DNA from: Paenibacillus agri
GTDB lineage: Bacteria > Bacillota > Bacilli > Paenibacillales > Paenibacillaceae
Direction of reading: 5' to 3'
Assembly: GCF_013359945.1 (NCBI RefSeq)
Contig: NZ_JABWCS010000220.1
Location: forward strand, 124,001 to 188,000
Length of the DNA: 64,000 nucleotides
A model generated the notes under the pieces. That model was given only the letters and a program-made list of their open reading frames with translations, had not been told where the DNA came from and ran no database searches. Positions 16,799 through 25,448 of this stretch are shown here, one piece after another (position 1 is the stretch's first letter; every line of letters starts with the position of its first letter). The position numbers and the translations under genes are program-made.

Positions 16799-19531
16799 GT
16801 GGAGCGCAATGAAATCAAAGGCTGGAAATTTACAGGAAAGAATGGGGAGTTCAGACTCCCGCAGCCGGATCGCAGCAGTTTTTTATATTTTCCGTTGGTA
16901 AATGAGGGTGGCATGATGTCTTCGATCACGCCAAAGCTTCACGGCCAGGCTACTTCAGGGCATAATACGTTTCTGACACCTCCATTGTCGGTAGAGGATT
17001 TGCATAATTCGCGGGCCTCCCGTAACTTCTGGGTGTATGTAGAAGGCAAAGGGGCTTGGTCGGCAGCGGGAAACTCTGCCAAACAAAACGCTGATTTCTA
17101 TCAGGACAACGCTGACGAGTCTGAACTGGAGGCTGGTCTGCTCTGGCACCGGGTGACCCGCAGTAACAAAGAACTCGGCGTTTCTGCTGAGATTACCAGC
17201 TTTGTGCCATGCGGCGAAGACAAGGTAGAATTGACGAAGGTTGTTCTGACGAATACAGGAGCAGAGAAAATCACACTGACATCAACAGCGGCTATTCCTT
17301 TGTATGCCCGGTCCGCAGATGACTTGCGCGATCACCGTCATGTGACATCCCTGCTGAACCGGGTCTACACTTCTCCGTTCGGTATTGAAGTTCAACCGGC
17401 ACTCTCTTTCGATGAACGCGGTCACCGTGTGAATCACACCTCGTACGGGGTGTTCGGAGCGGAAGAGAACGGCAGTGGTCCGGTCGGATTCTTCCCTGTG
17501 CAGGAAGAGTTCATCGGCGAAGGCGGAAGCCTGGACTGGCCGGAGGCCGTAGTGCTGAACAGTAAGCCAGCCATCTACTCTGAAGCCGAACTGGAAGGTT
17601 ATGAGGCGCTGGGCGGGCTCCGGTTTGCCGAGACGGTACTGAATCCAGGTGAAAGCCATTCTTACATTATTGTGCTGGCGATTGAAGGCGAGCGGATCGA
17701 TGTTCCTGTGCTTATGCAGAAATTCGGCACAGCCGCAGCCTTCGATGCCAAGCTGGAAGAGAATAAATCGTTCTGGAATGACAAGGTAAATACCGTAGAA
17801 TTCCAGACTGGTGAACATGATGTTGACCAGTGGATGAAGTGGGTAACCCTTCAACCGGTACTGAGAAGACTTTACGGGAACTCCTTCCTTCCATATCACG
17901 ATTATGGCAGAGGGGGACGCGGCTGGCGTGACCTTTGGCAAGACTGCCTTGCGCTGCTTATCATGGAGCCGGAAGAAGTACGCAGCCTTCTTCTGAACAA
18001 CTATGCCGGTGTGCGGATTGACGGCAGTAATGCGACCATTATTGGCTCGCAGCCAGGCGAATTTATCGCTGACCGCAACAATATTCCGCGGGTCTGGATG
18101 GACCACGGGGCTTGGCCGTTCCTGACTACCATGCTGTATCTGGATCAGAGTGGTGATCTTGATTTCTTGTTGCAGGAGCAAATCTACTTCCGCGATGTCT
18201 TCATGAACCGTGCCCAGAAACGCGATACTTCATGGGATGCCGAGGCAGGCAGCTCGCTAAGAACGGCCTCCGGCGAAGTGTATACCGGTACCATTCTGGA
18301 GCATATCCTTCTGCAAAACCTGGTTCCATTCTTCAACGTTGGCGAGCACAACAACATTCTGCTTGAAGGCGCGGATTGGAATGACGGGCTGGATATGGCA
18401 GCAGACCGCGGGGAAAGTGTGACCTTCACATCCTTCTATGCCAGCAACCTGCTTGATATTGCCCGCCTGCTGCGCGACCTGAAGGAGCGCAAGGGTCTGT
18501 CGACCGTTGAACTGGCGGAAGAGATGACGGTGCTGTTTGATTCTCTTGGCGAAGGTGTGGATTATACTTCTGTATCGGGCAAGCACGAGCAGCTTGAGCG
18601 CTACTATGCGGCAGCGCCAAATAAAGTTAGTGGTGTCCGGGTAGCACTGGATATTGACAAGGTAGCAGCAGACCTGGAGCGCAAGGCTAATTGGCTCTTC
18701 GAACATCTGCGTAGCAATGAATGGGTACAAGCGGAAGACGGTGGCGGCTGGTTCAACGGTTATTACAATAATGACGGTGAACGCGTAGAGGGCGAATTCC
18801 CTGGTGGCGTCCGCATGACGTTGACAGGTCAGGTATTCCCGCTCCTTGGCCATGCTGCTGCACCTGAACAGATTCCGAATATTATTAACGCTGTGGAGAA
18901 AAATCTGCTAGACGATAAAATCGGTTACCGCTTAAATTCCCGTTTTGGCGGGATTCAGCAGAACCTCGGCCGTGCGTTTGGTTTTGCCTTCGGCCATAAA
19001 GAGAATGGTGCGATGTTCAGCCATATGACGGTTATGTACGGCAACGCGCTCTATAAACGCGGATATGTTAAGGAAGGGCGGAAAGTGCTGGATTCCTTGT
19101 ATCAGCTTAGTGCTGATTTTGCAACCAGCCGCATGTATCCGGGGATTCCGGAGTATATCAATGAGCAGGGACGCGGCATGTATACGTATTTGACCGGCTC
19201 GGCTAGCTGGCTGCTGCTGACCATGGTCACTGAAGTGTTCGGTGTCAAAGGAAAGCTGGGCGACTTGCTGCTCCAGCCTAAACTGGTGCAAGAGCAATTC
19301 GACAATAACGGACAGGCAGGAATTAAGACTATCTTCGCAGGCCGTGAGCTGGAGGTCGTCTATACGTCGACTAATCGTTCTGCCTATGGGGAGTATCAAA
19401 TTCAGGGAGTTACATTGAATGGCACTCCTGTGGTGCTACAGCACAGTTTAGAAGGAGTTATCATCCCACGTGCAGTACTAAACGCTCTGTCAGCTGACAA
19501 ACGTCATTTACTTGAAGTGGAACTGGCGTAA
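16799..19531 (+). CDS. GH94 disaccharide phosphorylase, probably laminaribiose phosphorylase
   Basis: About 910 residues and no signal peptide, so cytoplasmic. It has the GH94 layout: N-terminal beta-sandwich, helical linker and an (alpha/alpha)6 catalytic domain with GRGGRGWRDLWQD and GADWNDGLD (about 524-532), which holds the catalytic acid Asp. GH94 enzymes phosphorolyse beta-linked glucosides to alpha-glucose 1-phosphate with inversion. Length and N-terminal sequence style recall the laminaribiose phosphorylase of Paenibacillus; cellobiose specificity cannot be excluded. GTG 16799 is chosen because AGAGGA at 16783-16788 is correctly spaced and the upstream ATG (16781) has no ribosome binding site. 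It lies 30 bp after the permease. Imported disaccharide would thus be split with conservation of bond energy. Confidence 0.85.
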   Translation: MERNEIKGWKFTGKNGEFRLPQPDRSSFLYFPLVNEGGMMSSITPKLHGQATSGHNTFLTPPLSVEDLHNSRASRNFWVYVEGKGAWSAAGNSAKQNADFYQDNADESELEAGLLWHRVTRSNKELGVSAEITSFVPCGEDKVELTKVVLTNTGAEKITLTSTAAIPLYARSADDLRDHRHVTSLLNRVYTSPFGIEVQPALSFDERGHRVNHTSYGVFGAEENGSGPVGFFPVQEEFIGEGGSLDWPEAVVLNSKPAIYSEAELEGYEALGGLRFAETVLNPGESHSYIIVLAIEGERIDVPVLMQKFGTAAAFDAKLEENKSFWNDKVNTVEFQTGEHDVDQWMKWVTLQPVLRRLYGNSFLPYHDYGRGGRGWRDLWQDCLALLIMEPEEVRSLLLNNYAGVRIDGSNATIIGSQPGEFIADRNNIPRVWMDHGAWPFLTTMLYLDQSGDLDFLLQEQIYFRDVFMNRAQKRDTSWDAEAGSSLRTASGEVYTGTILEHILLQNLVPFFNVGEHNNILLEGADWNDGLDMAADRGESVTFTSFYASNLLDIARLLRDLKERKGLSTVELAEEMTVLFDSLGEGVDYTSVSGKHEQLERYYAAAPNKVSGVRVALDIDKVAADLERKANWLFEHLRSNEWVQAEDGGGWFNGYYNNDGERVEGEFPGGVRMTLTGQVFPLLGHAAAPEQIPNIINAVEKNLLDDKIGYRLNSRFGGIQQNLGRAFGFAFGHKENGAMFSHMTVMYGNALYKRGYVKEGRKVLDSLYQLSADFATSRMYPGIPEYINEQGRGMYTYLTGSASWLLLTMVTEVFGVKGKLGDLLLQPKLVQEQFDNNGQAGIKTIFAGRELEVVYTSTNRSAYGEYQIQGVTLNGTPVVLQHSLEGVIIPRAVLNALSADKRHLLEVELA

Positions 19532-19578
19532 TCGACGGTTCATCTCTACCCTTGCACTGCTGAAAGGATGCAATCTTT

Positions 19579-20466
19579 ATGGGCAATATATTATCGAATG
19601 GCATCCTGTCGGTCGAAATTGCTGAGATGGGAGCCTATACAGGCTCCCGTTTCGATTGGACAGGATTTATCACTCAAGTAACCCTGGAACAAGGGAAACA
19701 TACGTTTTGTGTGCCGGAAAGTCTGATTCCCGGACAAGGCAGCGGAGGCAGGGGATTATGCAACGAATTTGGCATTTCCCGGGCAATTGGATATGACGAG
19801 GTTCCGGTTGGGGGCTGGTTCCCGAAGCCAGGTGTCGGCTTGCTGCAGAGGAGAAATCTGGACTCTTACAGCTTTATGGGGGATTACGAGCGGACTTTGT
19901 TTGTTGCCGAAGTAGAGGCAAGTTCAGACTCTATCACATATACGGTTCAGCCAATGGAATGTAATGGATACAGCATGCTCTTAACTAAGAGAATAGCCAT
20001 CCATCAGAATACATTGACCATTGACTATGCGCTTGAAAACAAAGGAACAAAGACTATCGAAACAGAAGAATATATTCATAATTTCATCGGGATCGACGGC
20101 AATGCGGTCGGTGTGGACTATGAACTACGACTGCCAGGTGTTATTTCCATTGAAAAGCCCGAATCCTCTTATACATCGGAATTGCTGCTGACGGAAGGAG
20201 AACGGCTTAGCTGGAAGCGCCAGCCGGACCGTCCTTTCTATTGCATGCTTTCCTCTGATGCCAAAGGAGAGGCTGACTTCAACTGGGAGCTAATTCATAA
20301 GCCAAGCGGAGTCGGGCTGAGGGAAATTGGAGATTTTCCCATTTCACAAATCGCTTTGTGGGGAGTAGGGCATGTGATCTCTCCTGAAGTTTTTGTGAAC
20401 ATTAGTCTTTTACCGCGTCAAAGCAAGCACTGGCGCCGTTCTTACGAGTTTTTCAAGCTTTCCTAA
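19579..20466 (+). CDS. Aldose 1-epimerase (galactose mutarotase)-like protein
   Basis: A 295-residue cytoplasmic protein with the broad beta-sandwich pattern of galactose-mutarotase-like enzymes (for example EEYIHNFIGIDG and a C-terminal WGVGHVISPEVFVNISL stretch). As last gene of the operon, 47 bp after the GH94 gene, it probably equilibrates glucose anomers released by the inverting phosphorylase or produced by transport. The family is divergent, so substrate is inferred from context. No terminator is obvious before serC. Confidence 0.7.
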   Translation: MGNILSNGILSVEIAEMGAYTGSRFDWTGFITQVTLEQGKHTFCVPESLIPGQGSGGRGLCNEFGISRAIGYDEVPVGGWFPKPGVGLLQRRNLDSYSFMGDYERTLFVAEVEASSDSITYTVQPMECNGYSMLLTKRIAIHQNTLTIDYALENKGTKTIETEEYIHNFIGIDGNAVGVDYELRLPGVISIEKPESSYTSELLLTEGERLSWKRQPDRPFYCMLSSDAKGEADFNWELIHKPSGVGLREIGDFPISQIALWGVGHVISPEVFVNISLLPRQSKHWRRSYEFFKLS

Positions 20467-20570
20467 GGTATAAACTCGTCTCCTATGTGAATAATTATAC
20501 TTGCTGGTGTGTGAGATTACTGCTATCATATCGATATCCATATTGATAGGAGAGAAAGGGTGGGAGAGTT

Positions 20571-21659
20571 TTGAGCAAGAGAGCATACAATTTTAATGCC
20601 GGTCCTGCGGCACTGCCGTTAGAAGTATTGGAACGCGCACAAGCGGAGTTTGTGGATTTTCGGGAGAGCGGAATGTCTATTATGGAGATGTCGCACCGTG
20701 GGGCCATATACGAATCTGTGCATAACGAAGCACAACAACGTCTGCTTTCGCTTTTGGGCAACCCGACAGGCTACAAGGTTTTGTTCACTCAGGGCGGAGC
20801 GAGTACCCAATTTGCAATGATCCCGCTCAACTTCCTTTCCGAAGGTAAAGTGGGCAGCTATGTGATGACAGGCAGCTGGGCGGATAAAGCTTACAAAGAA
20901 GCCAAGCTGGTGGGCGGCGTTCATGTCGCAGCTTCCTCGGAAGAGCAGAAATTTCTGAAGATTCCTGAGCTGAGCTCCATCAAGGCTGCGGACAATGCAG
21001 CTTATCTGCATGTAACGTCGAATGAAACCATTGAAGGCACACAGTACGCCGAATTCCCGGATTCCGGTTCCATTCCGCTTATTGGAGATATGTCCAGCGA
21101 TATTCTGAGTCGCGCGTTCGATGTGAATAAGTTCGGGCTGATTTATGCAGGTGCCCAGAAGAATCTGGGACCGTCCGGGGTAACGGTGGTTATCGCCAAG
21201 GAAGAACTTATTGCTGAGTCCCCTTCCCATATTCCGACAATCCTGCGTTACAGCACTCATACGAAGAATAACTCTTTGTACAATACGCCACCATCCTTCT
21301 CTGTATATATGGTTAATGAAGTGTTAAAATGGATTGAAGAGCAAGGCGGCTTGGCTGGGGTTGAATCCAAAAACCGTGAAAAGGCCGGTCTCTTATATGA
21401 ATACATTGATGGAAGTGACGGTTTCTACCGTGGCGTCGCCGATCCAGGCAGCCGCTCCATCATGAACGTTACGTTCCGGATGCAGTCGGAAGACCTGGAG
21501 AAGCAATTTGTAAAAGCTGCGGAACTGGAAGGCTTTATCGGTCTTAAGGGTCACCGTAGTGTTGGCGGCCTGCGCGCTTCCATTTACAACGCTGTTCCTT
21601 ACGAGAACGTTAAGGCACTTGCCGATTTCATGAAGCATTTCCGGCAAACTCAAGGTTAA
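20571..21659 (+). CDS. serC: Phosphoserine aminotransferase
   Basis: A 362-residue PLP enzyme converting 3-phosphohydroxypyruvate to phosphoserine (serine pathway; also used in vitamin B6 synthesis in some bacteria). N-terminal YNFNAGPAALP, the TQGGASTQFAM phosphate-binding segment and GLIYAGAQKNLGPSG with the PLP lysine are diagnostic. The start is TTG at 20571, preceded by AAAGGGTGGGAG. It ends in its own terminator. Confidence 0.95.
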   Translation: MSKRAYNFNAGPAALPLEVLERAQAEFVDFRESGMSIMEMSHRGAIYESVHNEAQQRLLSLLGNPTGYKVLFTQGGASTQFAMIPLNFLSEGKVGSYVMTGSWADKAYKEAKLVGGVHVAASSEEQKFLKIPELSSIKAADNAAYLHVTSNETIEGTQYAEFPDSGSIPLIGDMSSDILSRAFDVNKFGLIYAGAQKNLGPSGVTVVIAKEELIAESPSHIPTILRYSTHTKNNSLYNTPPSFSVYMVNEVLKWIEEQGGLAGVESKNREKAGLLYEYIDGSDGFYRGVADPGSRSIMNVTFRMQSEDLEKQFVKAAELEGFIGLKGHRSVGGLRASIYNAVPYENVKALADFMKHFRQTQG

Positions 21660-21674
21660 TCAATGCTGTTCCTG

Positions 21675-21702
21675 ACCTTCCGCCAACAGGCGGAAGGTTT
21701 TC
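21675..21702 (+). terminator. Terminator of serC
   Basis: A 10-bp perfect stem, ACCTTCCGCC (21675-21684) with GGCGGAAGGT (21689-21698), has loop AACA and is followed by TTTTC. Confidence 0.87.
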
Positions 21703-21753
21703 TGCTTTAACAATACAAGGATTTATAGTCCGGACAGAGAGGAATTACAAACT

Positions 21754-22218
21754 ATGGCACTTCACATCGTTCTAGTCGAGCCGGAAATCCCGGCAAACAC
21801 CGGTAATATCTCACGCACTTGTGCGGCAACAGGTACGCATCTGCATCTGGTACGTCCACTGGGGTTCCGCACGGATGATGCTACGTTGAAACGGGCGGGA
21901 TTGGACTACTGGCACGCGGTTCATATTGAATATCATGATTCCTTCGCGGAAGTTTTGGAGAAATATAGCGAAGGGCGTTTTTTCTATGCAACGACAAAGG
22001 CAGACAAGCGGTACAGTGATTTTGAATTTCAGGATGGCGATTTCTTTGTGTTTGGCAAAGAAACCAAGGGGCTCCCGGCGGAGATTCTCGAAGCAGGGAA
22101 AGAAACCTGTATGCGGATGCCGATGAGTACAGCGGTGAGATCGCTTAATTTATCAAATTCGGCAGCTATTATTGTCTACGAAGCCCTCCGTCAGCTGGAT
22201 TTTCCACAACTTGTTTAA
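21754..22218 (+). CDS. trmL: tRNA (cytidine(34)-2'-O)-methyltransferase
   Basis: A 154-residue SPOUT enzyme of the TrmL/CspR family that 2'-O-methylates the wobble base of leucine tRNAs using S-adenosylmethionine. Family signatures are LVEPEIPANTGNISRTCAATG at the start, FGKETKGLP in the middle and MRMPMSTAVRSLNLSNSAAII near the end, which form the knotted cofactor site. Length is typical. GAGAGGAAT precedes the start. Confidence 0.94.
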   Translation: MALHIVLVEPEIPANTGNISRTCAATGTHLHLVRPLGFRTDDATLKRAGLDYWHAVHIEYHDSFAEVLEKYSEGRFFYATTKADKRYSDFEFQDGDFFVFGKETKGLPAEILEAGKETCMRMPMSTAVRSLNLSNSAAIIVYEALRQLDFPQLV

Positions 22219-22340
22219 AATAAGACATGTTTTTTTATTAATTCAGCAGGATTCGACAATTTCATAACGAAATCTTAGTACAGGTCCGATATAAATATGT
22301 AATCCATTATTTAGTTGAACAGGAGAGGTGTAAGTTAGAT

Positions 22341-22595
22341 ATGAAACCTGCTGGTGTAGTTCGCAAAGTGGATCAACTTGGTAGAATTGTTCTGCCAAAA
22401 TCCCTGCGCAAGAGATATCAAATGAATGAAGGAGATCCGGTGGAAATTTTGGTACAAGGCGACCACATTATTTTGGAGCGCTACCGTCCGAAATGTGTAT
22501 TCTGCGGATCGATGGAAGAAGTAAGCGAGTATAAAGATCGTTATATTTGTGCCGAGTGCCTTACAGAGATGACTCATTTGCAAAGACATGCATAA
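22341..22595 (+). CDS. abrB: AbrB-family transition-state regulator
   Basis: An 84-residue DNA-binding protein. The swapped-hairpin AbrB domain covers residues 1-50 (GVVRKVDQLGRIVLPKSLR, EGDPVEILVQGD). A short C-terminal tail carries CVFCG and CAEC, a possible zinc-binding pair. AbrB and Abh repress post-exponential functions in Bacillus; this may be either paralogue. AGGAGAGGTG lies upstream of the ATG. A bidirectional terminator follows. Confidence 0.88.
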   Translation: MKPAGVVRKVDQLGRIVLPKSLRKRYQMNEGDPVEILVQGDHIILERYRPKCVFCGSMEEVSEYKDRYICAECLTEMTHLQRHA

Positions 22596-22644
22596 TATAA
22601 CGGTTAAGCCTTCTCATTAGAGAAGTCGCTCGAACTATGATTAC

Positions 22645-22683
22645 ATAAGAAAAAGCACCGCTTCTTGCGGTGCTTTTTCTTAT
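22645..22683. terminator. Bidirectional terminator
   Basis: ATAAGAAAAAGCACCGC (22645-22661) pairs perfectly with GCGGTGCTTTTTCTTAT (22667-22683), loop TTCTT. It can end abrB on the plus strand and the small minus-strand gene at 22761-22865. Confidence 0.88.
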
Positions 22684-22760
22684 GTAGGCCGGGCTCGCCA
22701 GTCACTTTCCTAAAAGGAGCCAAGCAGTCCAACGTCTGCTTCACGCAAACAAGGATTTCT

Positions 22761-22865
22761 TTAGAGGCCTTTGGTTTTATCTTCGTTGTAAGAAGCAGTT
22801 AAAATGCCGGTCAGGAATAGAACGAAAACAAGGGTAACGATCCAAAAGGTCAATGAAAACGACAT
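22761..22865 (-). CDS. 34-residue single-pass membrane peptide
   Basis: The reverse-strand frame encodes a 34-residue peptide: MSFSLTFWIVTLVF at the start, then a hydrophobic run to about residue 23, then the polar tail SYNEDKTKGL. It is preceded by TTTTGGAGGTGCC, a strong ribosome binding site 6-8 bases before the ATG. It has one clear transmembrane helix and a charged tail. It is bounded by the bidirectional terminator on one side and lies about 100 bp from the phosphodiester glycosidase gene. The excellent translation signal and good membrane topology argue that it is real; function is unknown. Confidence 0.65.
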   Translation of the reverse strand: MSFSLTFWIVTLVFVLFLTGILTASYNEDKTKGL

Positions 22866-22968
22866 GCCGGGCACCTCCAAAAGGGACTGTATTCGTTATC
22901 ATGATTATACCCTTTCATCTGGTAAAAATAAACGTAAATGTGAGAAGTGACATAGACAATCTATCCTA

Positions 22969-24033
22969 TTACTTAAAAAACAGGAAATTCGTAGGCACAG
23001 GCCGCAGATTGCCATCCGAAGGCTTGTTCACCACTCTTCCGTTAAAGATCAGCGAGGAAGAGCCTCCTCCATCTAAATTATACGCATCTATAACTCCCAT
23101 ATTAAAGAGCTTGTCCTGTAATTCCTCTAACGTGGCTCCAGAGCTGCCGTTCTCATTGTATCCGTCGGCGACCAGAATCAGGAGTTGATCATCTTTATAT
23201 TTACCCATCACCGTACGAGGAGCTCGCTTGGGAGATAGCTTCCATTTCTCGGGGATCGGCATCTTCATGCTGTCCTTCAAAAGAACAGGAACGAAGGTTG
23301 CACCAAATTGTGGTTCCAGCTGGTCCAATTGCTCACGGCTGTAAAATTTACCGCCGATCAGTTGGCCGTTCTTATTCAGCCCGACGAAGCTAAGATCCTT
23401 GAAACTTGACTCAAAGCCGTTCAAGTATTGGCCCCCGACTACAGTTGTGCTTAAAGGATAACGCTTGCCATCCTTGTCTGCAAAACCGCCGGCATTAATT
23501 CCGGCGATGGCGCCGCTGCGGCTGACGGCACGCATTGTGGTCTCTGCTCCACTTACTGCATCCGCGAGGCTCATGGTCGCTGCAGACGCATCTTTAAGCT
23601 TGATTTTCAAGGCATAAGCTTTATAATTTCCAGGGTTAAGCTGGAACAGCTCGATGACAATACGGTCGCTGCTCACGACTTCGGAAGGAATGCCAAGCTT
23701 CACGCTAATCCGGCGATTGTAAATGATCTGTGGGCGAGAGGCCTGCGTCTCTGCTGTATTCACAATTTGGTTCATTTCGCTCGTGGTGGCCTTGTAGAGC
23801 TTGGCACTGGCACTAACGGAATCTATTGTGTAGGCTGCGGCAGCCTGGGCTTGAATCAGTTCTTGTTTGATTAAGCTCGTCTCCTTCACTGGTCCTTGCA
23901 CAGGAGAGAATTGATCTACATGGAGCTGCAAATCAAGCGGGGGCTGAATCCACAATAGACCAATCAAGAGGCCGATGAACGGAGCGGTTAACAGCATGAA
24001 GAAGCGATTGACTCTTTTGACAGGTGTCATCAT
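22969..24033 (-). CDS. Phosphodiester glycosidase family protein (NAGPA/DUF2233 domain)
   Basis: A 354-residue protein with an N-terminal membrane anchor (about 9-29), so the catalytic domain is outside. The C-terminal two thirds (about 160-352) has the DUF2233 signature elements GINAGGFADKDG, KRAPRTVMGKYKDDQLLILVADG and DAYNLDGGGSSSLIFNGRVVN. The domain is named after the enzyme that uncovers mannose 6-phosphate; in Gram-positive bacteria it is linked to wall or exopolysaccharide modification. Its start overlaps the stop of the coiled-coil protein upstream by 4 bp, so the two genes are coupled and probably act together. Confidence 0.87.
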   Translation of the reverse strand: MMTPVKRVNRFFMLLTAPFIGLLIGLLWIQPPLDLQLHVDQFSPVQGPVKETSLIKQELIQAQAAAAYTIDSVSASAKLYKATTSEMNQIVNTAETQASRPQIIYNRRISVKLGIPSEVVSSDRIVIELFQLNPGNYKAYALKIKLKDASAATMSLADAVSGAETTMRAVSRSGAIAGINAGGFADKDGKRYPLSTTVVGGQYLNGFESSFKDLSFVGLNKNGQLIGGKFYSREQLDQLEPQFGATFVPVLLKDSMKMPIPEKWKLSPKRAPRTVMGKYKDDQLLILVADGYNENGSSGATLEELQDKLFNMGVIDAYNLDGGGSSSLIFNGRVVNKPSDGNLRPVPTNFLFFK

Positions 24034-24437
24034 TTGAGCAGATCCATTTCTTTCTTGAGTGCATCAAGCTGCTTGCGTACCTCGCTGAGCTGGGTATATA
24101 GCTTGTTGCTGTTGTCTGTCTTTGCGCTCGCGTTATCCTTGGTGAAGGTCAACAGTTCGTTGAAGGTCTGCACAGTGCTCTGCAGTTCCTTAACTTCATC
24201 AGAGAGGGCGGAGATTCTAGCTTCATAATCGGTCTTCAAAACGGTAAGCTGCTGCTGGCTTTGTGCGCTGAGCTGACTCAGCACCTGCTGCTTCAGATGG
24301 TTGGTGTAGCTGTATACGGCATAAACGCCAATTCCGATCATCACAACCCAGAACAGTAAAAACCATTTTACGGAAGATCCGTTTCTCGCAGCCGTACGGC
24401 GCGATTGAACCGGTGTCGTTTCCGCTAGCGGTTGCAT
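24030..24437 (-). CDS. Membrane-anchored coiled-coil protein
   Basis: A 135-residue protein: basic N-terminus, one transmembrane helix (about 24-43), then a long heptad-like coiled coil (about 48-133; ALSDEVKELQSTVQTFNELL, QLDALKKEMDLL). I do not recognise a family. It is translationally coupled (ATGA) to the phosphodiester glycosidase gene, so it may tether or position that enzyme. AGGTGATAA lies upstream of the start. Confidence 0.75.
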   Translation of the reverse strand: MQPLAETTPVQSRRTAARNGSSVKWFLLFWVVMIGIGVYAVYSYTNHLKQQVLSQLSAQSQQQLTVLKTDYEARISALSDEVKELQSTVQTFNELLTFTKDNASAKTDNSNKLYTQLSEVRKQLDALKKEMDLLK

Positions 24438-24723
24438 TTTATCACCTCGGGGCTTGTTCTTTTCAAGTCCCCATTCTATCAGACTTTGATTATTTTCGCA
24501 AAAATGTAAGAGAGCCAGATCATGATAAAAAATAATTGCATCCTATTAAACTACTGCGATACAATTTGCTATAGATTGGAATATCTGTGGGACGTATTCA
24601 AGGTAAGTAACAGAGAGAATTAGGCCAATAAGACATCATACATCCTTGCTTGCGTCAAACCGGAACCGCCGCGGCGCTTTCCATTCTGGGTAAATACATA
24701 TATAGCAGGAGGTCTGGGCGTCA

Positions 24724-25380
24724 ATGATGAAGGTTTGGCAGGTGGTCATTGTGGGATGTCATCCCACAAGCATGCTGGGAACGAAGTTGATTCTGGAAGA
24801 AGGAGGGGAACTGGAGGTTCTGGGGATGTATTCTACATGGGCTGAAGGGGCCGCGGTAGTGCGGGAGAAGCAGCCTAATCTGGTGCTTACCGATTATCAA
24901 ATGCCAGATGGAGAGGTAGAGAGTGTGCTGTTTGACATGAAGAACAGTTCGCCAGCCTCTCATTTTGTTGTTATGACCGACGAAGACGGCAGAGAACTGC
25001 TGCAATCATTTATAGAACTTGGGGCCAGCGGCATACTATCCAAAGGGGCATCACCCGGACAATTGCTGCAGCTGATCAAAGGATTACGTGAAGGCTTTAT
25101 CTCTATCCCGCTAGAATGGATCAAGAAGGGCTTCTGGCCGATATCCCCGTCCAAAGGACTCGACAGCGTTCTACAATTAACCCAGACAGAGACTTTTATA
25201 ATGGAACGAATTGTGCAGGGGATTACGTATGACAAAATTGCGCTGGAGATTGATGTGAGCCGCCGTTCTATTGATAACTACCTCCGCAAAATCTATGTGA
25301 AGCTGGATGTCACTACAAGGGCACAAGCGATTGAAAAATTCGCACTCTTCTCCAGACAGCACCGACAAATCTACGCTTGA
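24724..25380 (+). CDS. Atypical NarL-type response regulator
   Basis: A 218-residue protein with receiver and LuxR-type helix-turn-helix (about 152-206; YDKIALEIDVSRRSIDNYLRKIYVK). The phosphoacceptor Asp57 (LVLTDYQMPDG), Thr85 and Lys107 are present. The acidic pair that binds magnesium is replaced by Gly11-Cys12 (VIVGCHPTS), and many cysteine-free neighbours are conserved. There is no kinase gene beside it. GGAGGTCTGG precedes the tandem ATGs. It is followed after 68 bp by an aminotransferase gene on the same strand. Phosphorylation-independent control is possible (inference). Confidence 0.8.
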   Translation: MMKVWQVVIVGCHPTSMLGTKLILEEGGELEVLGMYSTWAEGAAVVREKQPNLVLTDYQMPDGEVESVLFDMKNSSPASHFVVMTDEDGRELLQSFIELGASGILSKGASPGQLLQLIKGLREGFISIPLEWIKKGFWPISPSKGLDSVLQLTQTETFIMERIVQGITYDKIALEIDVSRRSIDNYLRKIYVKLDVTTRAQAIEKFALFSRQHRQIYA

Positions 25381-25448
25381 GCTAGAGCAGGACGACATAA
25401 TGCTGGCAGGGCCTGAATATTCTTGGAACGAGGGAGGGGGGATTTCGC

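Noticed and set aside
20523..20551. ATATC-rich palindrome before serC as an operator
   Set aside because: Symmetry is weak outside the central GATATC.
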